Of a DNA stretch of 64,000 nt, positions 52,514-62,068 are shown piece by piece. The translations under genes were made by a program, and so were the position numbers. The first letter of the stretch is position 1; every line of letters begins with the position of its first letter. A model generated the notes under the pieces. It did not search any database and was not told the origin of the DNA. It saw nothing but the letters and a program-made list of their open reading frames with translations. This DNA is from Lachnospiraceae bacterium (GTDB lineage: Bacteria; Bacillota; Clostridia; Lachnospirales; Lachnospiraceae). The stretch lies in contig JAUNIX010000015.1 in the NCBI GenBank assembly GCA_030523275.1, positions 1 to 64,000 of the forward strand, written 5' to 3'.

Positions 52514-52599
52514 AAAAAACAACATGCTCTTGAAATAAAAGGGGGTTTTCGTTTATAATAGATATGATTTTGATGTTAAAATTTGAAAGGAATTTTCTC

Positions 52600-53265
52600 A
52601 TGGATCAGAATTATATTTATGTCGTGCTCTCAAAAACGCCTTCAAAATTTGCAAGAGTCATTCGTAAGGCGATGCATATTGAATATAATCATGCTTCGCT
52701 GGCGTTAGATGAGAATCTAGACGAGATTTATGCATTTGCGAGATATAAAAATCGAGTACCAGTGGTGGCAGGTTTAGTGCGTGAGAATGCAGCTCGATTT
52801 ACTTTGTGTGAATATGATGATGTAAAAATCAAGATATTTAAAGTTCCGGTTACAGAAGCACAGTTCATTCAGATTTATCAAACGATACATCAGATTTTAA
52901 TGGACAGTGAATATCACTATAATTTATTTTCAGCGTTGACATTTCCGGTTTTAAAAGGATTTCAGACTTATAAAGCTTATACTTGTATCGAGTTTGTTAT
53001 GAATATGCTTGTGGAAGCAGGAATAGAATTAGAAAAACCGACCTGGTCCTATCATCCGGAAGAAGTTGTGGATATATTAGCAGAATATGAATGTTATAGT
53101 GGAAAACTTCTAGAATATCGGGAGTTTGAGCTGGACTCGGAACAAGAATTTTTTGAAAAATCAAAACGTATCATTGCATGGAAAGCAACGATTGCTGTTT
53201 TGGTAATCTTACTATATCGAAATGTGAGTGGATTTTGTTATAATATTGCAAATATGATGATATAA
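52600..53265 (+). CDS. Permuted NlpC/P60-like (YiiX-type) cysteine peptidase-fold protein
   Basis: A 221-residue protein of the papain-like fold with circularly permuted order: His31 in IEYNHASLAL comes before Cys129 in YTCIEFVMNM. This order marks the YiiX/permuted NlpC-P60 group. A hydrophobic C-terminus (about residues 192-210) may anchor it. ATG 52600 follows GAAAGGAA; an in-frame ATG at 52564 has no site. Substrate unknown; lipid-linked or amide substrates are possible for this group. Confidence 0.75.
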   Translation: MDQNYIYVVLSKTPSKFARVIRKAMHIEYNHASLALDENLDEIYAFARYKNRVPVVAGLVRENAARFTLCEYDDVKIKIFKVPVTEAQFIQIYQTIHQILMDSEYHYNLFSALTFPVLKGFQTYKAYTCIEFVMNMLVEAGIELEKPTWSYHPEEVVDILAEYECYSGKLLEYREFELDSEQEFFEKSKRIIAWKATIAVLVILLYRNVSGFCYNIANMMI

Positions 53266-53305
53266 AACATTTTTTTCTTAATGTAAAGAAAAAAATGTTT
53301 TTTTG
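53265..53305 (+). terminator. Intrinsic terminator
   Basis: AAACATTTTTTTCTT (53265-53279) pairs perfectly with AAGAAAAAAATGTTT (53286-53300), loop AATGTA, T-run after. It starts on the last base of the permuted-peptidase gene. Confidence 0.9.
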
Positions 53306-53427
53306 TTTTGTTAGCAAACTTTTTTTATGATTTTTATAAAAACTGTCAAGAATTACGAATCAGTTGCGAAGTATATAGTGAAAGATAAGGAACGTTCTAA
53401 TTATTGATCTTTTGCAGGAGGTGAAAT

Positions 53428-53982
53428 ATGAGAGCAACGGAGGATAATTTTATCAACCTTATAAAACAGAAACAAGAAAAGGGACTTTTATACGTCGTGG
53501 ATGAATATGGATGGATTATTCAGTCAGTGTTGCGAAAATATTTGTTTCGGATGCCAGACAGGGAAGAAGAATGTATGAATGATGTGTTGTTGGCAGTCTG
53601 GGAGCATATTGGTGATTATGAGCCGCAAAAAGGAAGTTTCAAAAACTGGATAGCCGGTGTTTCCAGGTACAAAGCCTTGGATTGTAAGCGAAAATATTTA
53701 AGTGACACCTTGCATGTTTCGGTGGATCAGTTATTGGTGCCGATCAAAGATACGGGAGCAGAGCAAGAATTATTAAAAATCGAGTTACAGGAGGAAATAC
53801 AGGAAATTCTGGATTCTTTAGAAGAGGAAGATCGAGAAATTTTTATACAGGTATTTTTGGATGAGAAATCGGTTGATCATGTATCACAGACAATGGGGAA
53901 GAAAAAGGATACCGTATATCAAAGAATTCATCGCGGACGGAAAAAGCTTCGTCGTATATTTCGGGAAGGAGAATTATCATGA
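53428..53982 (+). CDS. ECF-type RNA polymerase sigma factor (second)
   Basis: A 184-residue group 4 sigma factor: region 2 with the DREEECMNDVLLAVWEHI and FKNWIAGVSRYKALD helices, region 4 with KSVDHVSQTMGKKKDTVYQR as helix-turn-helix. GCAGGAGGTG precedes the ATG. The next gene overlaps by four bases (ATGA), a sigma/anti-sigma arrangement. It is of a different subfamily from the sigma factor at 6450, as the linker is longer and the sequence diverges. Confidence 0.9.
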   Translation: MRATEDNFINLIKQKQEKGLLYVVDEYGWIIQSVLRKYLFRMPDREEECMNDVLLAVWEHIGDYEPQKGSFKNWIAGVSRYKALDCKRKYLSDTLHVSVDQLLVPIKDTGAEQELLKIELQEEIQEILDSLEEEDREIFIQVFLDEKSVDHVSQTMGKKKDTVYQRIHRGRKKLRRIFREGELS

Positions 53983-55004
53983 GTCGTATTTATAAAGTAT
54001 TAAATCATATGAAGACACAGATTCCAGAAGAGAATTTTTCAGAATTAGATCATAAAAAAATGAGAAAAGCAGCCCTTAACATTACACGCAATCACAAAGA
54101 AAAACGAAGAAAAAAATTGGCAGCAGTAGCTGCATGCTTCGCATTAATCTGTGCACTTGCCTTATCAAATCAGACCGTGAGTGCCTACGTGAGAGAGAAA
54201 ATAACCGGTGTTTTAGCATATCTAAATCAAAATGAAGGTTACCAGGCAGAACAAATTGGAGACAGTGGGCTTTTAAAACCACTTACGCAGACAAAAAATG
54301 GATTTACAGTAACATTAAATCAGTTTGTATGCTCCGATAGTGAGGTGTTCATTGATTATAGTTTGAGTGCACAAAATTTAAGAAAACACTATGGTGTTGA
54401 TGAGAGTGGTCAAGATTATATCGATGCGTCAATACAGATTCAGCATGATGGAAAGAATGTCACAGAACAGTTATTTTCTAAAAGTGGAGGTGGCATGATG
54501 ACAAATGATGTCGACAATCCTCAATTGGCAAAGAATACTGGAAGTGATACAAATACAGTAGAAATCATTGATTACACATATGGAGAAGGATTTTTATTTG
54601 AAAATAAGGATTTAGATGTAGAAGTCAATCTTTATCAGCATGGAGAAAAAATAGGAACCTATCATTTTCCGGTTACAGTAAAACAATTATTTGATCAAAA
54701 AAAATTACAGATGCATAAAGAAATCGCAGATATGTCATTTACAAAAGCAACTAGCTCTGTTTATCGCATGCATGTTTATGGAACCTATAAAATAAATAAG
54801 AAGAAATATTATGATGCAGTTAGAGTGCAGGTGTACGATGAAGATGGAAAACAATTGCTAAATTCGTCTTCTACGGTAGACGACAACGGTGTATTTGAGG
54901 AAGAATTCATTCGTAATCGAAGTGATGATTCTGGTAAATATACAATTCAAGTCAATGATGAACATGGAAAGATGATTGATTCCTTTGAAATTGAATTAAA
55001 CTAA
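53979..55004 (+). CDS. DUF4179-domain membrane protein, likely anti-sigma partner
   Basis: A 341-residue protein: about 42 cytoplasmic residues rich in Lys and Arg, one membrane segment (about 43-63, AAVAACFALICALALS), then a long outer part with beta-strands typical of DUF4179 (about 70-185) and a C-terminal Ig-like stretch ending DSFEIELN. The start overlaps the sigma factor stop. A single-pass membrane partner of an ECF sigma normally binds and silences it until a signal outside releases it. No proteolysis site can be picked out with confidence. Confidence 0.75.
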   Translation: MSRIYKVLNHMKTQIPEENFSELDHKKMRKAALNITRNHKEKRRKKLAAVAACFALICALALSNQTVSAYVREKITGVLAYLNQNEGYQAEQIGDSGLLKPLTQTKNGFTVTLNQFVCSDSEVFIDYSLSAQNLRKHYGVDESGQDYIDASIQIQHDGKNVTEQLFSKSGGGMMTNDVDNPQLAKNTGSDTNTVEIIDYTYGEGFLFENKDLDVEVNLYQHGEKIGTYHFPVTVKQLFDQKKLQMHKEIADMSFTKATSSVYRMHVYGTYKINKKKYYDAVRVQVYDEDGKQLLNSSSTVDDNGVFEEEFIRNRSDDSGKYTIQVNDEHGKMIDSFEIELN

Positions 55005-55009
55005 TCCTC

Positions 55010-55049
55010 AAAATCAGGTGAGTGCCATCAATGGCATTCACCTGATTTT
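55010..55049 (+). terminator. Intrinsic terminator after the sigma/anti-sigma pair
   Basis: A long, nearly perfect stem: AAAATCAGGTGAGTGCCA and its complement TGGCATTCACCTGATTTT around TCAA, with one internal G-T pair. Confidence 0.92.
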
Positions 55050-55203
55050 GGTTTTGTTTGTTTATATTTTTTTCATTTTATTTTAGATATAGTTCATTTA
55101 CACTTTTCCTATTTGTGGTAAAGTATTCTTTATGATATCAAAGTTGAGGCAGAATGATTTGCTTTATAATAAAGAATAGGATATTTGATGGAGGAATACA
55201 AAG

Positions 55204-56967
55204 ATGGGAAAAGTAATTGGAATTGATCTGGGAACAACCAATAGTTGTGTGTCAGTCTTAGAAGGGGATCAGCCGATTGTCATTGTTAATACAGAAGGAA
55301 ATCGTACGACTCCTTCTGTCGTATCTTATAGTAAAAGAGGAGAGCGTTTGGTTGGAGAGATGGCGAAACGCCAGGCAGCAGTCAATGCCGACGAGACGAT
55401 TTTATCGATCAAGAGAGATATGGGAACGGATAAAAAGCACAAACTAAATGGAAAATACTATTCTCCACAGGAAATTTCAGCGATGATTTTACAAAAATTA
55501 CGCAAGGATGCAGAAAGTTATCTTGGAGAATCGGTGGATGAAGCGGTGATTACCGTACCGGCATATTTTAATGATGCACAAAGACAGGCAACCAAAGATG
55601 CGGGAAGGATTGCAGGTCTTACGGTGAAACGTATTATCAACGAGCCGACTGCTGCAGCATTGGCATATGGACTTGATCATGGTCAGGCACAAAAGATTCT
55701 CGTCTATGATCTAGGTGGAGGTACTTTTGATGTATCTGTAATCGAAATTGGAGATGGGTTGATCGAAGTATTGGCGACGGCAGGGGATAATCGCCTTGGT
55801 GGGGATGATTTTGATGAAAAATTGTGTGATTATATTATCACTGAATTCCAGAAAGTAGAAGGTGTAAATCTTCGAAAAGACATCACAGCCATGCAAAGAG
55901 TTCGTGAAGAAGCAGAGCGTGTGAAAAAAGAATTATCTTTTGCTCAGAGTGTGCATGTTAATCTTCCATTTATCATTGTGGATAAAAGTGGGCCTAAGCA
56001 TATTGATATGACGATAACAAGAGAACTCTTTGATCGCCTGACCTATGATTTGGTTGATCGTACGGCCGGACCAGTGCAAATGGCTTTAACCGATGCAGGG
56101 ATTACAACAAGAGAACTCAGTAAAGTATTGTTAGTAGGTGGTTCAACAAGAATCCCAGCTGTCCAGGCGAAAGTACGTCAGTTGACAGGAATTGAACCTT
56201 CGAAAAATATGAATCCAGATGAATGTGTAGCGATGGGTGCTGCGGTTCAGGGTGGTAAACTTGGTGGAAACGTATCCGTTGGCAGTGCAGCAGCCGATCT
56301 GATTTTAATGGATGTCACTCCACTTTCTCTGTCAATTGAAACGGTTGGCGGTGTCTGCAATCGAATCATTGAGCGTAATACGACAATTCCAACCAGACAG
56401 AGTAAAATTTTCTCAACAGCGATGAATTTTCAAACAGCGGTTGATATTAAAGTATATCAGGGAGAGCGTCAATTTGCCAAAGACAATAAACTACTTGGAA
56501 ATTTTCGTTTAAAAGGAATAAAAAGAGCAATGGCTGGACAACCTCAGATTGAGGTTACCTTTGATATTGATGTCAACGGAATTGTCAAGGTATCTGCAAA
56601 AGATTTGGGAACTGGTAAAGAACAGGAAATTACGATTACTTCCAGCAACAATATGTCAGAAGAGGAAATTGAACGTGCAAGAAGAGATGCGGCTATGTAC
56701 GAAAATGAGGACGAAGAACATAAAGAGTGGCTTGATATTCGTTTTGAATCAGAGAATTTAGTTAATCGTATTGAATATCTTTTGCGAGAACATAAAAAAG
56801 AAATTGACCGCGGACAGCGTTCTGCGATAAAATCAGATAAGAACAAGTTACGTAAACTGGTAGCAAAGACAAAACCAGAGACGATTACAAAAGAACAAGC
56901 AGAAGAGATGAAACTGGCGAAAGAGCAGTTAGAATCGAGTGCTGCAGTTTTATTAAATCTTATGTAA
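55204..56967 (+). CDS. DnaK-type Hsp70 chaperone paralogue
   Basis: A 587-residue Hsp70. The ATPase domain has [30 protein letters not shown] and [11 protein letters not shown]; the substrate domain has [14 protein letters not shown] and a complete beta-sandwich. The helical lid is short, and the flexible tail with a terminal acidic motif of main-line DnaK proteins is missing. There is no grpE, hrcA or CIRCE nearby; the gene is followed 13 bases on by a J-protein. This points to a second, specialised Hsp70 system, with the main dnaK elsewhere. ATGGAGGAATAC precedes the ATG. Confidence 0.88.
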   Translation: MGKVIGIDLGTTNSCVSVLEGDQPIVIVNTEGNRTTPSVVSYSKRGERLVGEMAKRQAAVNADETILSIKRDMGTDKKHKLNGKYYSPQEISAMILQKLRKDAESYLGESVDEAVITVPAYFNDAQRQATKDAGRIAGLTVKRIINEPTAAALAYGLDHGQAQKILVYDLGGGTFDVSVIEIGDGLIEVLATAGDNRLGGDDFDEKLCDYIITEFQKVEGVNLRKDITAMQRVREEAERVKKELSFAQSVHVNLPFIIVDKSGPKHIDMTITRELFDRLTYDLVDRTAGPVQMALTDAGITTRELSKVLLVGGSTRIPAVQAKVRQLTGIEPSKNMNPDECVAMGAAVQGGKLGGNVSVGSAAADLILMDVTPLSLSIETVGGVCNRIIERNTTIPTRQSKIFSTAMNFQTAVDIKVYQGERQFAKDNKLLGNFRLKGIKRAMAGQPQIEVTFDIDVNGIVKVSAKDLGTGKEQEITITSSNNMSEEEIERARRDAAMYENEDEEHKEWLDIRFESENLVNRIEYLLREHKKEIDRGQRSAIKSDKNKLRKLVAKTKPETITKEQAEEMKLAKEQLESSAAVLLNLM

Positions 56968-56980
56968 AGAAGGAAAAAAG

Positions 56981-57661
56981 ATGGATCCATATCAGGTACT
57001 AGGATTGCCTTCAACGGCAACAGATGAAGAAGTAAAAAAAGCATATCGAAAACTGAGTCGAAAATATCATCCGGATGCAAATATAAACAATCCGAACAAA
57101 GCACAAGCAGAGGAAAAGTTTAAGCAAATTCAGTCTGCTTATCAGATGATTATGAACAAAGATAAGAGCAGTTCTGCATATGGAGGAAGCTATGGTCAAA
57201 GTAATACGTATGGTCAGGGTGGTTCTTATCGCGGTTATAGTAGCTCTTACGGTGGTCAGGGACAGACGTATCATGGACGAGAGACGGGAAATCAATATTT
57301 GCAGACAGCAATGCTCTATATTCGTATGGGACAGTATCAGGCTGCATTGCAAGCACTAAATGAGATTGGTCCAGCAATACGTGATGGACAGTGGTATTAT
57401 TTAAGCTCAGTGACCAATGCTTATCTTGGAAACTATGCAACTGCAATGTCTCATATACAAACAGCCATGGAAAAAGAACCAGGGAATGCAATTTATGCCC
57501 AATTTTACCAACAGCTTACGAGTGGTGGCGAGGATTACATGAACAGAGGACGTAATTATGGCAATCCAATGGCAAGTATGAATACCTGGTGTTGTACGAT
57601 CTGTGCGATGAATATGTGTTGTAACATGTGTTGTGCCCCAGGTGGTGGTGTGTATTGCTAA
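56981..57661 (+). CDS. J-domain protein with Cys-rich C-terminus
   Basis: A 226-residue co-chaperone: J domain (residues 1-65, HPD at 30-32), a Gly/Ser/Tyr-rich linker (about 66-105), a helical region resembling a short tetratricopeptide array (about 106-180), and a tail with [16 protein letters not shown], then GGGVYC. The eight-plus cysteines may bind zinc or a cluster. There is no standard DnaJ zinc-finger or client domain. It is encoded directly after the DnaK paralogue and is presumably its dedicated partner. Confidence 0.85.
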   Translation: MDPYQVLGLPSTATDEEVKKAYRKLSRKYHPDANINNPNKAQAEEKFKQIQSAYQMIMNKDKSSSAYGGSYGQSNTYGQGGSYRGYSSSYGGQGQTYHGRETGNQYLQTAMLYIRMGQYQAALQALNEIGPAIRDGQWYYLSSVTNAYLGNYATAMSHIQTAMEKEPGNAIYAQFYQQLTSGGEDYMNRGRNYGNPMASMNTWCCTICAMNMCCNMCCAPGGGVYC

Positions 57662-57692
57662 CTTGCCTGATACTTTATAATGAAAGTAGATT

Positions 57693-57754
57693 AGAATAAA
57701 ATATGACGCTAGGAGAGCGTTTCCTTTGCATCTCCTAGCGTCATATTTTATTCT
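57693..57754. terminator. Very long bidirectional terminator stem, sibling of 60959
   Basis: Arms of 24 bases at 57693-57716 and 57731-57754 are exact complements (core ATATGACGCTAGGAGA) around a 14-base loop with CGTTTCCT. It serves the J-protein gene (+) and the permease gene (-), whose TAA stop lies inside the right arm. A related stem with the same core and the same CGTTTCCT loop word lies at 60959-61014. Confidence 0.93.
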
Positions 57755-60096
57755 ATATTTTTAAGTGCAGTATCCATTGGTACTTTTTGTATTTTGCGAA
57801 ATTCTAACAAGGCTACCATTCCATAGGTGCATATCCCTAATACAAACATTTTTACATAAATCATAGGACTAATATAATAAGTAATCCAGCCAGTCATACT
57901 TTCGAGCATGATTGTCCGGAATAAATATTCCATGATCATTGATTCAATTGGTAAACTCAGCAATAAAAACAGTATTACCATGATTGAGGTAGACATAATG
58001 TATAGTTGGCTGATTTCTTTGTTATTGTATCCAAGAATTTTCACCATGGAAATTGACTGCTCATTCTTCTCAATAATCATCTTGGACAAAAGATAGATTA
58101 AAACGATAAAAATCAAGATTGCAAATCCATCCACAAGGTACATCATCTGTCCCATGGATACATTAAGTTGTCTGGATATTTTTGTCAGATCATCGAGTGT
58201 AATAGTAGAACCAATATATTTTTCATCAATATCTGTAATTTCTGAGTTGGAAAAATATCCGCTAAAAGTGTCTTCGTCAAAATCAAAGGTATGATTGAGC
58301 TTTTTTTGTTTCATAAAAAGGCATAATCCGCCTTCATATGGATAAATACCAGTAATTTTAAATTGATATTTTGCATCTTCATACGATTCTTTTAAAGAAA
58401 TGATATCGCCGATTTCTAACTGGTATTTTTCTGCATAAGCAGAGGAAATATATACATCATTCTTTTTTAAATTTAAATCGATATAACGACTATTCGTGTT
58501 AATACCATAGAGAAGGATTTCTTCACTTTTATACTTTGTATCTAAGGTTTTTAAAGAGTAGGCACTAAATTTCTCTGCATCTGAATTTGTTGTTTCGACA
58601 GAATATTTGAAGAACATAGCCGGTAGCAGGCTGGATGTAGATAAATTCATAATATCGAAATCTTTATCAGTAGTATCAAAAGATGCAAGTTCGATTGGCA
58701 TCTGCAGCATATATTGGTATTTGCATAACAGATTTTTTTCAATTTCTGTTTGATAATGATTTAAAACAGCCGGTAGGGCAAGTCCAAAAATCAATAAAAG
58801 ATTGGCAAACAAAATACCGATGAATAAAATGCAGTAATTACTTATATTCTGGAATAAAATACGCAGTCGAAATCGTGAAAAAAATGGTAGTCGATGGTTC
58901 AGATGAACAACACGCTGTTGTTTTGTTCGACTCAAATCTCGTCTTAAAAATTTAAGTGGAGAGAGTGCTAATTTTCGACTTAGAATTATAAGATTGATCA
59001 CTAGCATGAATAATAGGGGAACGACTGTTGTCAATAAAAATGCTTCTGCGTTCCATAAAGTGACATAAGTTGGCAGACTATAGCTTCCATAGTACATATT
59101 GACACAAACATGTTTCATGATCGTATATCCGATGATATTACCAATGACAGCACCAGTAAACGAAACTAGCATTGGCATTGTTAGGTAATGTCTTAGTAAT
59201 TCCTGTTTGGTGTAACCGGAAGCACGTAACGTTCCAATCACATTTGCCTCTTTGACAATCGTATTATTCGTTGTAATAGCAAATACAAAGGCCATGATTG
59301 TCATAATAATATAAAGTAGTATGATCATCATTGCACGGTCACTTCCCATATCTTCACCAGTAAATTGGATTGCCTGATTTTGATACTGTGGAACAAAAGA
59401 GTTTAGAGTTACTTCTTTATTGACAACTTTCATCAAATCTTCGGATACTTTTTTTTCTTCTATTTCATTCGCTGGTTTGTGTTCATATTTCCATGAATAG
59501 CAGTACTGAAGTTGTTTTTTCCCTAGATTATTAAATTCCTTTTTGGTGACAATTGCAACGCCAAATTTAACAGCATCAAACATGGAATCATTATTGTCAG
59601 AAAATAAAGCACTATAATCAGATAAGGCAACCAATCCGGTGACGGTCCACACTGTATCCTCTGATTCTAAAGTGTCTCCAATTGTTATCTTTTGATTGTC
59701 TGCATACATGCGATCAATTGCGATTTCATGTTCTTTTGTTGGTAGTTTACCTTCCATGAGACAAACTTTATTAATTTTATCGCGATTCGAAAATATGCGA
59801 AGGATGCTATCATTTGTCAGTTCTTTTTCCACATAGAAATTATCATATAAAGTAATGTCTGATTTTTCTATGCTGTCCTGTTCGTAATTGCTTAATTTAT
59901 TGGTAGTGATAAAATGTCCATCTTCAATATTATATTTTGTAAAACTGCTCCGATAAGCATTCATCAGGCTTCCGTCAGCAACCAAAAAACCAGATACAAA
60001 CCCAATAGTAGCTGTAATAAGAAGAAAAATAACAAAATATTTTCCGAATTCGCTTTTTAAATCTCGAAGAAGACGCTTTCTTAATGGATTTTTCAT
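57748..60096 (-). CDS. FtsX/MacB-type ABC transporter permease, double-domain
   Basis: A 782-residue permease with eight membrane segments: one at the N-terminus (about 18-40), a large outer domain (about 45-245), three helices around 250-370, a fourth-fifth pair after about 415, a second outer domain, and three at the end. Two FtsX-type modules are present (IGTLRASGYTKQELLRHYL and MVKILGYNNKEISQLY). This is the type used for lipid, peptide or antibiotic efflux and for signalling. ATG 60096 follows AGGTGG; a GTG nine bases earlier overlaps it. It pairs with the ATPase at 60106. Confidence 0.88.
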   Translation of the reverse strand: MKNPLRKRLLRDLKSEFGKYFVIFLLITATIGFVSGFLVADGSLMNAYRSSFTKYNIEDGHFITTNKLSNYEQDSIEKSDITLYDNFYVEKELTNDSILRIFSNRDKINKVCLMEGKLPTKEHEIAIDRMYADNQKITIGDTLESEDTVWTVTGLVALSDYSALFSDNNDSMFDAVKFGVAIVTKKEFNNLGKKQLQYCYSWKYEHKPANEIEEKKVSEDLMKVVNKEVTLNSFVPQYQNQAIQFTGEDMGSDRAMMIILLYIIMTIMAFVFAITTNNTIVKEANVIGTLRASGYTKQELLRHYLTMPMLVSFTGAVIGNIIGYTIMKHVCVNMYYGSYSLPTYVTLWNAEAFLLTTVVPLLFMLVINLIILSRKLALSPLKFLRRDLSRTKQQRVVHLNHRLPFFSRFRLRILFQNISNYCILFIGILFANLLLIFGLALPAVLNHYQTEIEKNLLCKYQYMLQMPIELASFDTTDKDFDIMNLSTSSLLPAMFFKYSVETTNSDAEKFSAYSLKTLDTKYKSEEILLYGINTNSRYIDLNLKKNDVYISSAYAEKYQLEIGDIISLKESYEDAKYQFKITGIYPYEGGLCLFMKQKKLNHTFDFDEDTFSGYFSNSEITDIDEKYIGSTITLDDLTKISRQLNVSMGQMMYLVDGFAILIFIVLIYLLSKMIIEKNEQSISMVKILGYNNKEISQLYIMSTSIMVILFLLLSLPIESMIMEYLFRTIMLESMTGWITYYISPMIYVKMFVLGICTYGMVALLEFRKIQKVPMDTALKNIE

Positions 60097-60105
60097 ATAT
60101 GCCAC

Positions 60106-60804
60106 CTACCAATCAAGCTTTTGCGCAGAAACTTTTCTTTGATTGCAATAATTATCTCGAATCATGCCATCGCGAAGTCGTACAACTCGGTCGGCCATAT
60201 TCTTAATCGCATCATTGTGAGTGACCATGATAACGGTATTGCCATATGTTTGATTTACAGTTTCGATTAAGTTTAAGATTTCTTTTGAAGTGTTATAATC
60301 GAGAGCACCAGTTGGCTCATCACATAGTAGAATATCGGGGTTTTTTACGATGGCACGACCGATTGCAGTTCGTTGTTGTTGACCGCCGGATAATTGATTT
60401 GGCAATTTATTGCGATGTTCAAATAATCCTAGTGTATGTAACAATTCATCAATTGAAAGTGGCTGATTTCCGAGATAGGCACCGACTTCAATATTTTCCC
60501 GTACAGTCAGATTTGGAATTAGGTTATACATTTGAAAAATGTACCCTAGGTGCTTTCTGCGATAAGCGGTTAACTGTCTTTCTTTCATTTGAGACATGTG
60601 TTTGTTGTTAATGCAGATATCACCACTATCTGCACTGTCAATGCCGCCAATGATATTTAGGAGTGTAGATTTGCCAGATCCAGATGGACCAAGCAATACA
60701 CAAAATTCCCCTTTTTCTACTTTTAGATCAATGCCTTTTAAAACATCAATGCGATTGTGTCCTTCTCCGAATGTCTTAGTTATATTATGTATTTCAAGAA
60801 ACAT
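60106..60804 (-). CDS. ABC transporter ATP-binding protein, LolD/MacB type
   Basis: A 232-residue ATPase: Walker A GPSGSGKST, Q-loop, signature LSGGQQQRTAIGRA, Walker B DILLCDEPTGALD, and H-loop VTHND. ATG 60804 follows AAAGGAG; an in-frame start further upstream has none. A Fur-like box lies 21-35 bases upstream. It energises the FtsX-type permease encoded immediately after it. Confidence 0.93.
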   Translation of the reverse strand: MFLEIHNITKTFGEGHNRIDVLKGIDLKVEKGEFCVLLGPSGSGKSTLLNIIGGIDSADSGDICINNKHMSQMKERQLTAYRRKHLGYIFQMYNLIPNLTVRENIEVGAYLGNQPLSIDELLHTLGLFEHRNKLPNQLSGGQQQRTAIGRAIVKNPDILLCDEPTGALDYNTSKEILNLIETVNQTYGNTVIMVTHNDAIKNMADRVVRLRDGMIRDNYCNQRKVSAQKLDW

Positions 60805-60824
60805 GAAACTCTCCTTTTTGATTA

Positions 60825-60839
60825 AGATAATCATTATCA
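60825..60839 (-). promoter_or_regulatory. Fur-like box before the ABC transporter operon
   Basis: Read on the reverse strand, TGATAAT-G-ATTATCT matches the 7-1-7 Fur box TGATAATNATTATCA at 14 of 14 informative positions except the last base. It lies 21 bases before the start codon of the ATPase gene, over or just after the likely promoter. This predicts that the transporter is repressed when iron is plentiful. No Fur gene is in the window. Confidence 0.7.
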
Positions 60840-60958
60840 ATTCATATATAAACATTATGGCATAGAGAAGAGAAGAAGGCAAAGAAAAAAATTATCAATT
60901 AGATACAACATGTTAGGATTGTTTGTTTATAGATTCTAAATTTTGATACTTCAAATGA

Positions 60959-61014
60959 AAAAAATATGACGCGTAGAGACCGTTTCCTCCGTGTCTCCTA
61001 GCGTCATATTTTTT
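60959..61014. terminator. Terminator stem, sibling of 57693
   Basis: Arms at 60959-60980 and 60993-61014 pair with three internal mismatches. The right arm shares TCTCCTAGCGTCATAT with the stem at 57731, and the loop again has CGTTTCCT. It ends the potD gene, whose stop lies in the right arm. Confidence 0.85.
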
Positions 61015-62068
61015 AGTATGCCTTCACCTTTGTCCAAAGTTCTGAGCAGTATTTTCTGATTGAATTTTTTTGATAATGAAATACTTGGTCTTTTTTGTAA
61101 TTAGTTCGAGGAATGTATGCATCAATTCCTTCATAATCATGATCGCGCATCATATCATTGGCCGCTGTTACCGCTGAATTGTAGCCAATGTATTGGGTGT
61201 TGATATAAGCGTTATCAGCATCGCACATAAAATTCATGAATTCGTGAGCCAGTTCCGTATTCTTGCAGTCTTTGGTCATGACCATACAATCAGTCCACTT
61301 ATTGGTTCCTTCTTCTGGTTCGAAGAAATCCATATCTTTATTTTCATTTATAATCATTGCGGCATCTCCGGAATATACTACGGCGATGGATTTATTACCG
61401 GAAATCATATTATCGATGACCTCATCAGTTGCATACACGGGATCCATCGTATTACGTTGTTTGACAAGCCAGTTATATGCCTTTTTTAAATGCTTTTCAT
61501 TGGTTGTATTCATAGAGTAACCAAGAGATTTTAAAGCAATCATAAACGAATCACGTTCGGAATCAATCATATAAATATCGCCGGCATATTTTTTATTTCG
61601 AAGTAATTTCCAACCTTTTGTGAGATCTTCTTTGTCAACTACTTTTTTGTTGTATAGAATACCGACAGTTCCATAATAATAAGGAACGGTATATTTATTT
61701 TCTGGATCGAAATCCTGTCCCATAACGTCTGGATTTAAGTTATCTTTATTGGTTATTTGATTCCAATCTATTTCTGCCAGATAATCTTCTTTGATCAGGC
61801 GTTCGATCATATAATCGGATGGAACCAGAATATCATACACTTCGCCGCTGCGAAGCTTCGTATACATAGTTTCATTCGAATCAAATGTTTCATAAATAAT
61901 TTTGCAGCCATAAGCTTTTTCAAATTCCGTCAGGAGCGATTTATCGATATATTCTCCTGCGTTAAATATTTTTAATGTTGGTTTGTCTTTGCTTTTTTGT
62001 CCACAACCGGTCAATGTCAGTGCGAGTATCAAAACGAGAACGGACAAAACGCTAACTAACTTTCTCAT
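61013..62068 (-). CDS. potD: Spermidine/putrescine-binding lipoprotein
   Basis: A 351-residue substrate-binding protein of the PotD/PotF family with a lipoprotein signal (LTLTGC, lipid on Cys22). Core features are FNAGEYIDKSLLTEFE, the ligand Asp/Glu in PSDYMIERL, PYYYGTVGILYNK, YSGDAAMI and the WTDCMVMTKDCKN region near the hinge. The start ATG 62068 follows AAAGGAA; an in-frame GTG nine bases before it is less likely. It overlaps the end of potC by 17 bases. It feeds polyamines to PotBC. Confidence 0.93.
   Translation of the reverse strand: MRKLVSVLSVLVLILALTLTGCGQKSKDKPTLKIFNAGEYIDKSLLTEFEKAYGCKIIYETFDSNETMYTKLRSGEVYDILVPSDYMIERLIKEDYLAEIDWNQITNKDNLNPDVMGQDFDPENKYTVPYYYGTVGILYNKKVVDKEDLTKGWKLLRNKKYAGDIYMIDSERDSFMIALKSLGYSMNTTNEKHLKKAYNWLVKQRNTMDPVYATDEVIDNMISGNKSIAVVYSGDAAMIINENKDMDFFEPEEGTNKWTDCMVMTKDCKNTELAHEFMNFMCDADNAYINTQYIGYNSAVTAANDMMRDHDYEGIDAYIPRTNYKKDQVFHYQKNSIRKYCSELWTKVKAY

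Noticed and set aside
55125..55177. ATTCTTTAT / ATAAAGAAT inverted repeat before the dnaK paralogue
   Set aside because: AT-rich arms 35 bases apart are easily chance, and no CIRCE or known stress operator is present there.
56544..57104. Reverse 186-residue frame opposite the dnaK paralogue and J-protein
   Set aside because: It is Ser/Leu-rich shadow coding opposite two well-supported genes, with no Shine-Dalgarno.
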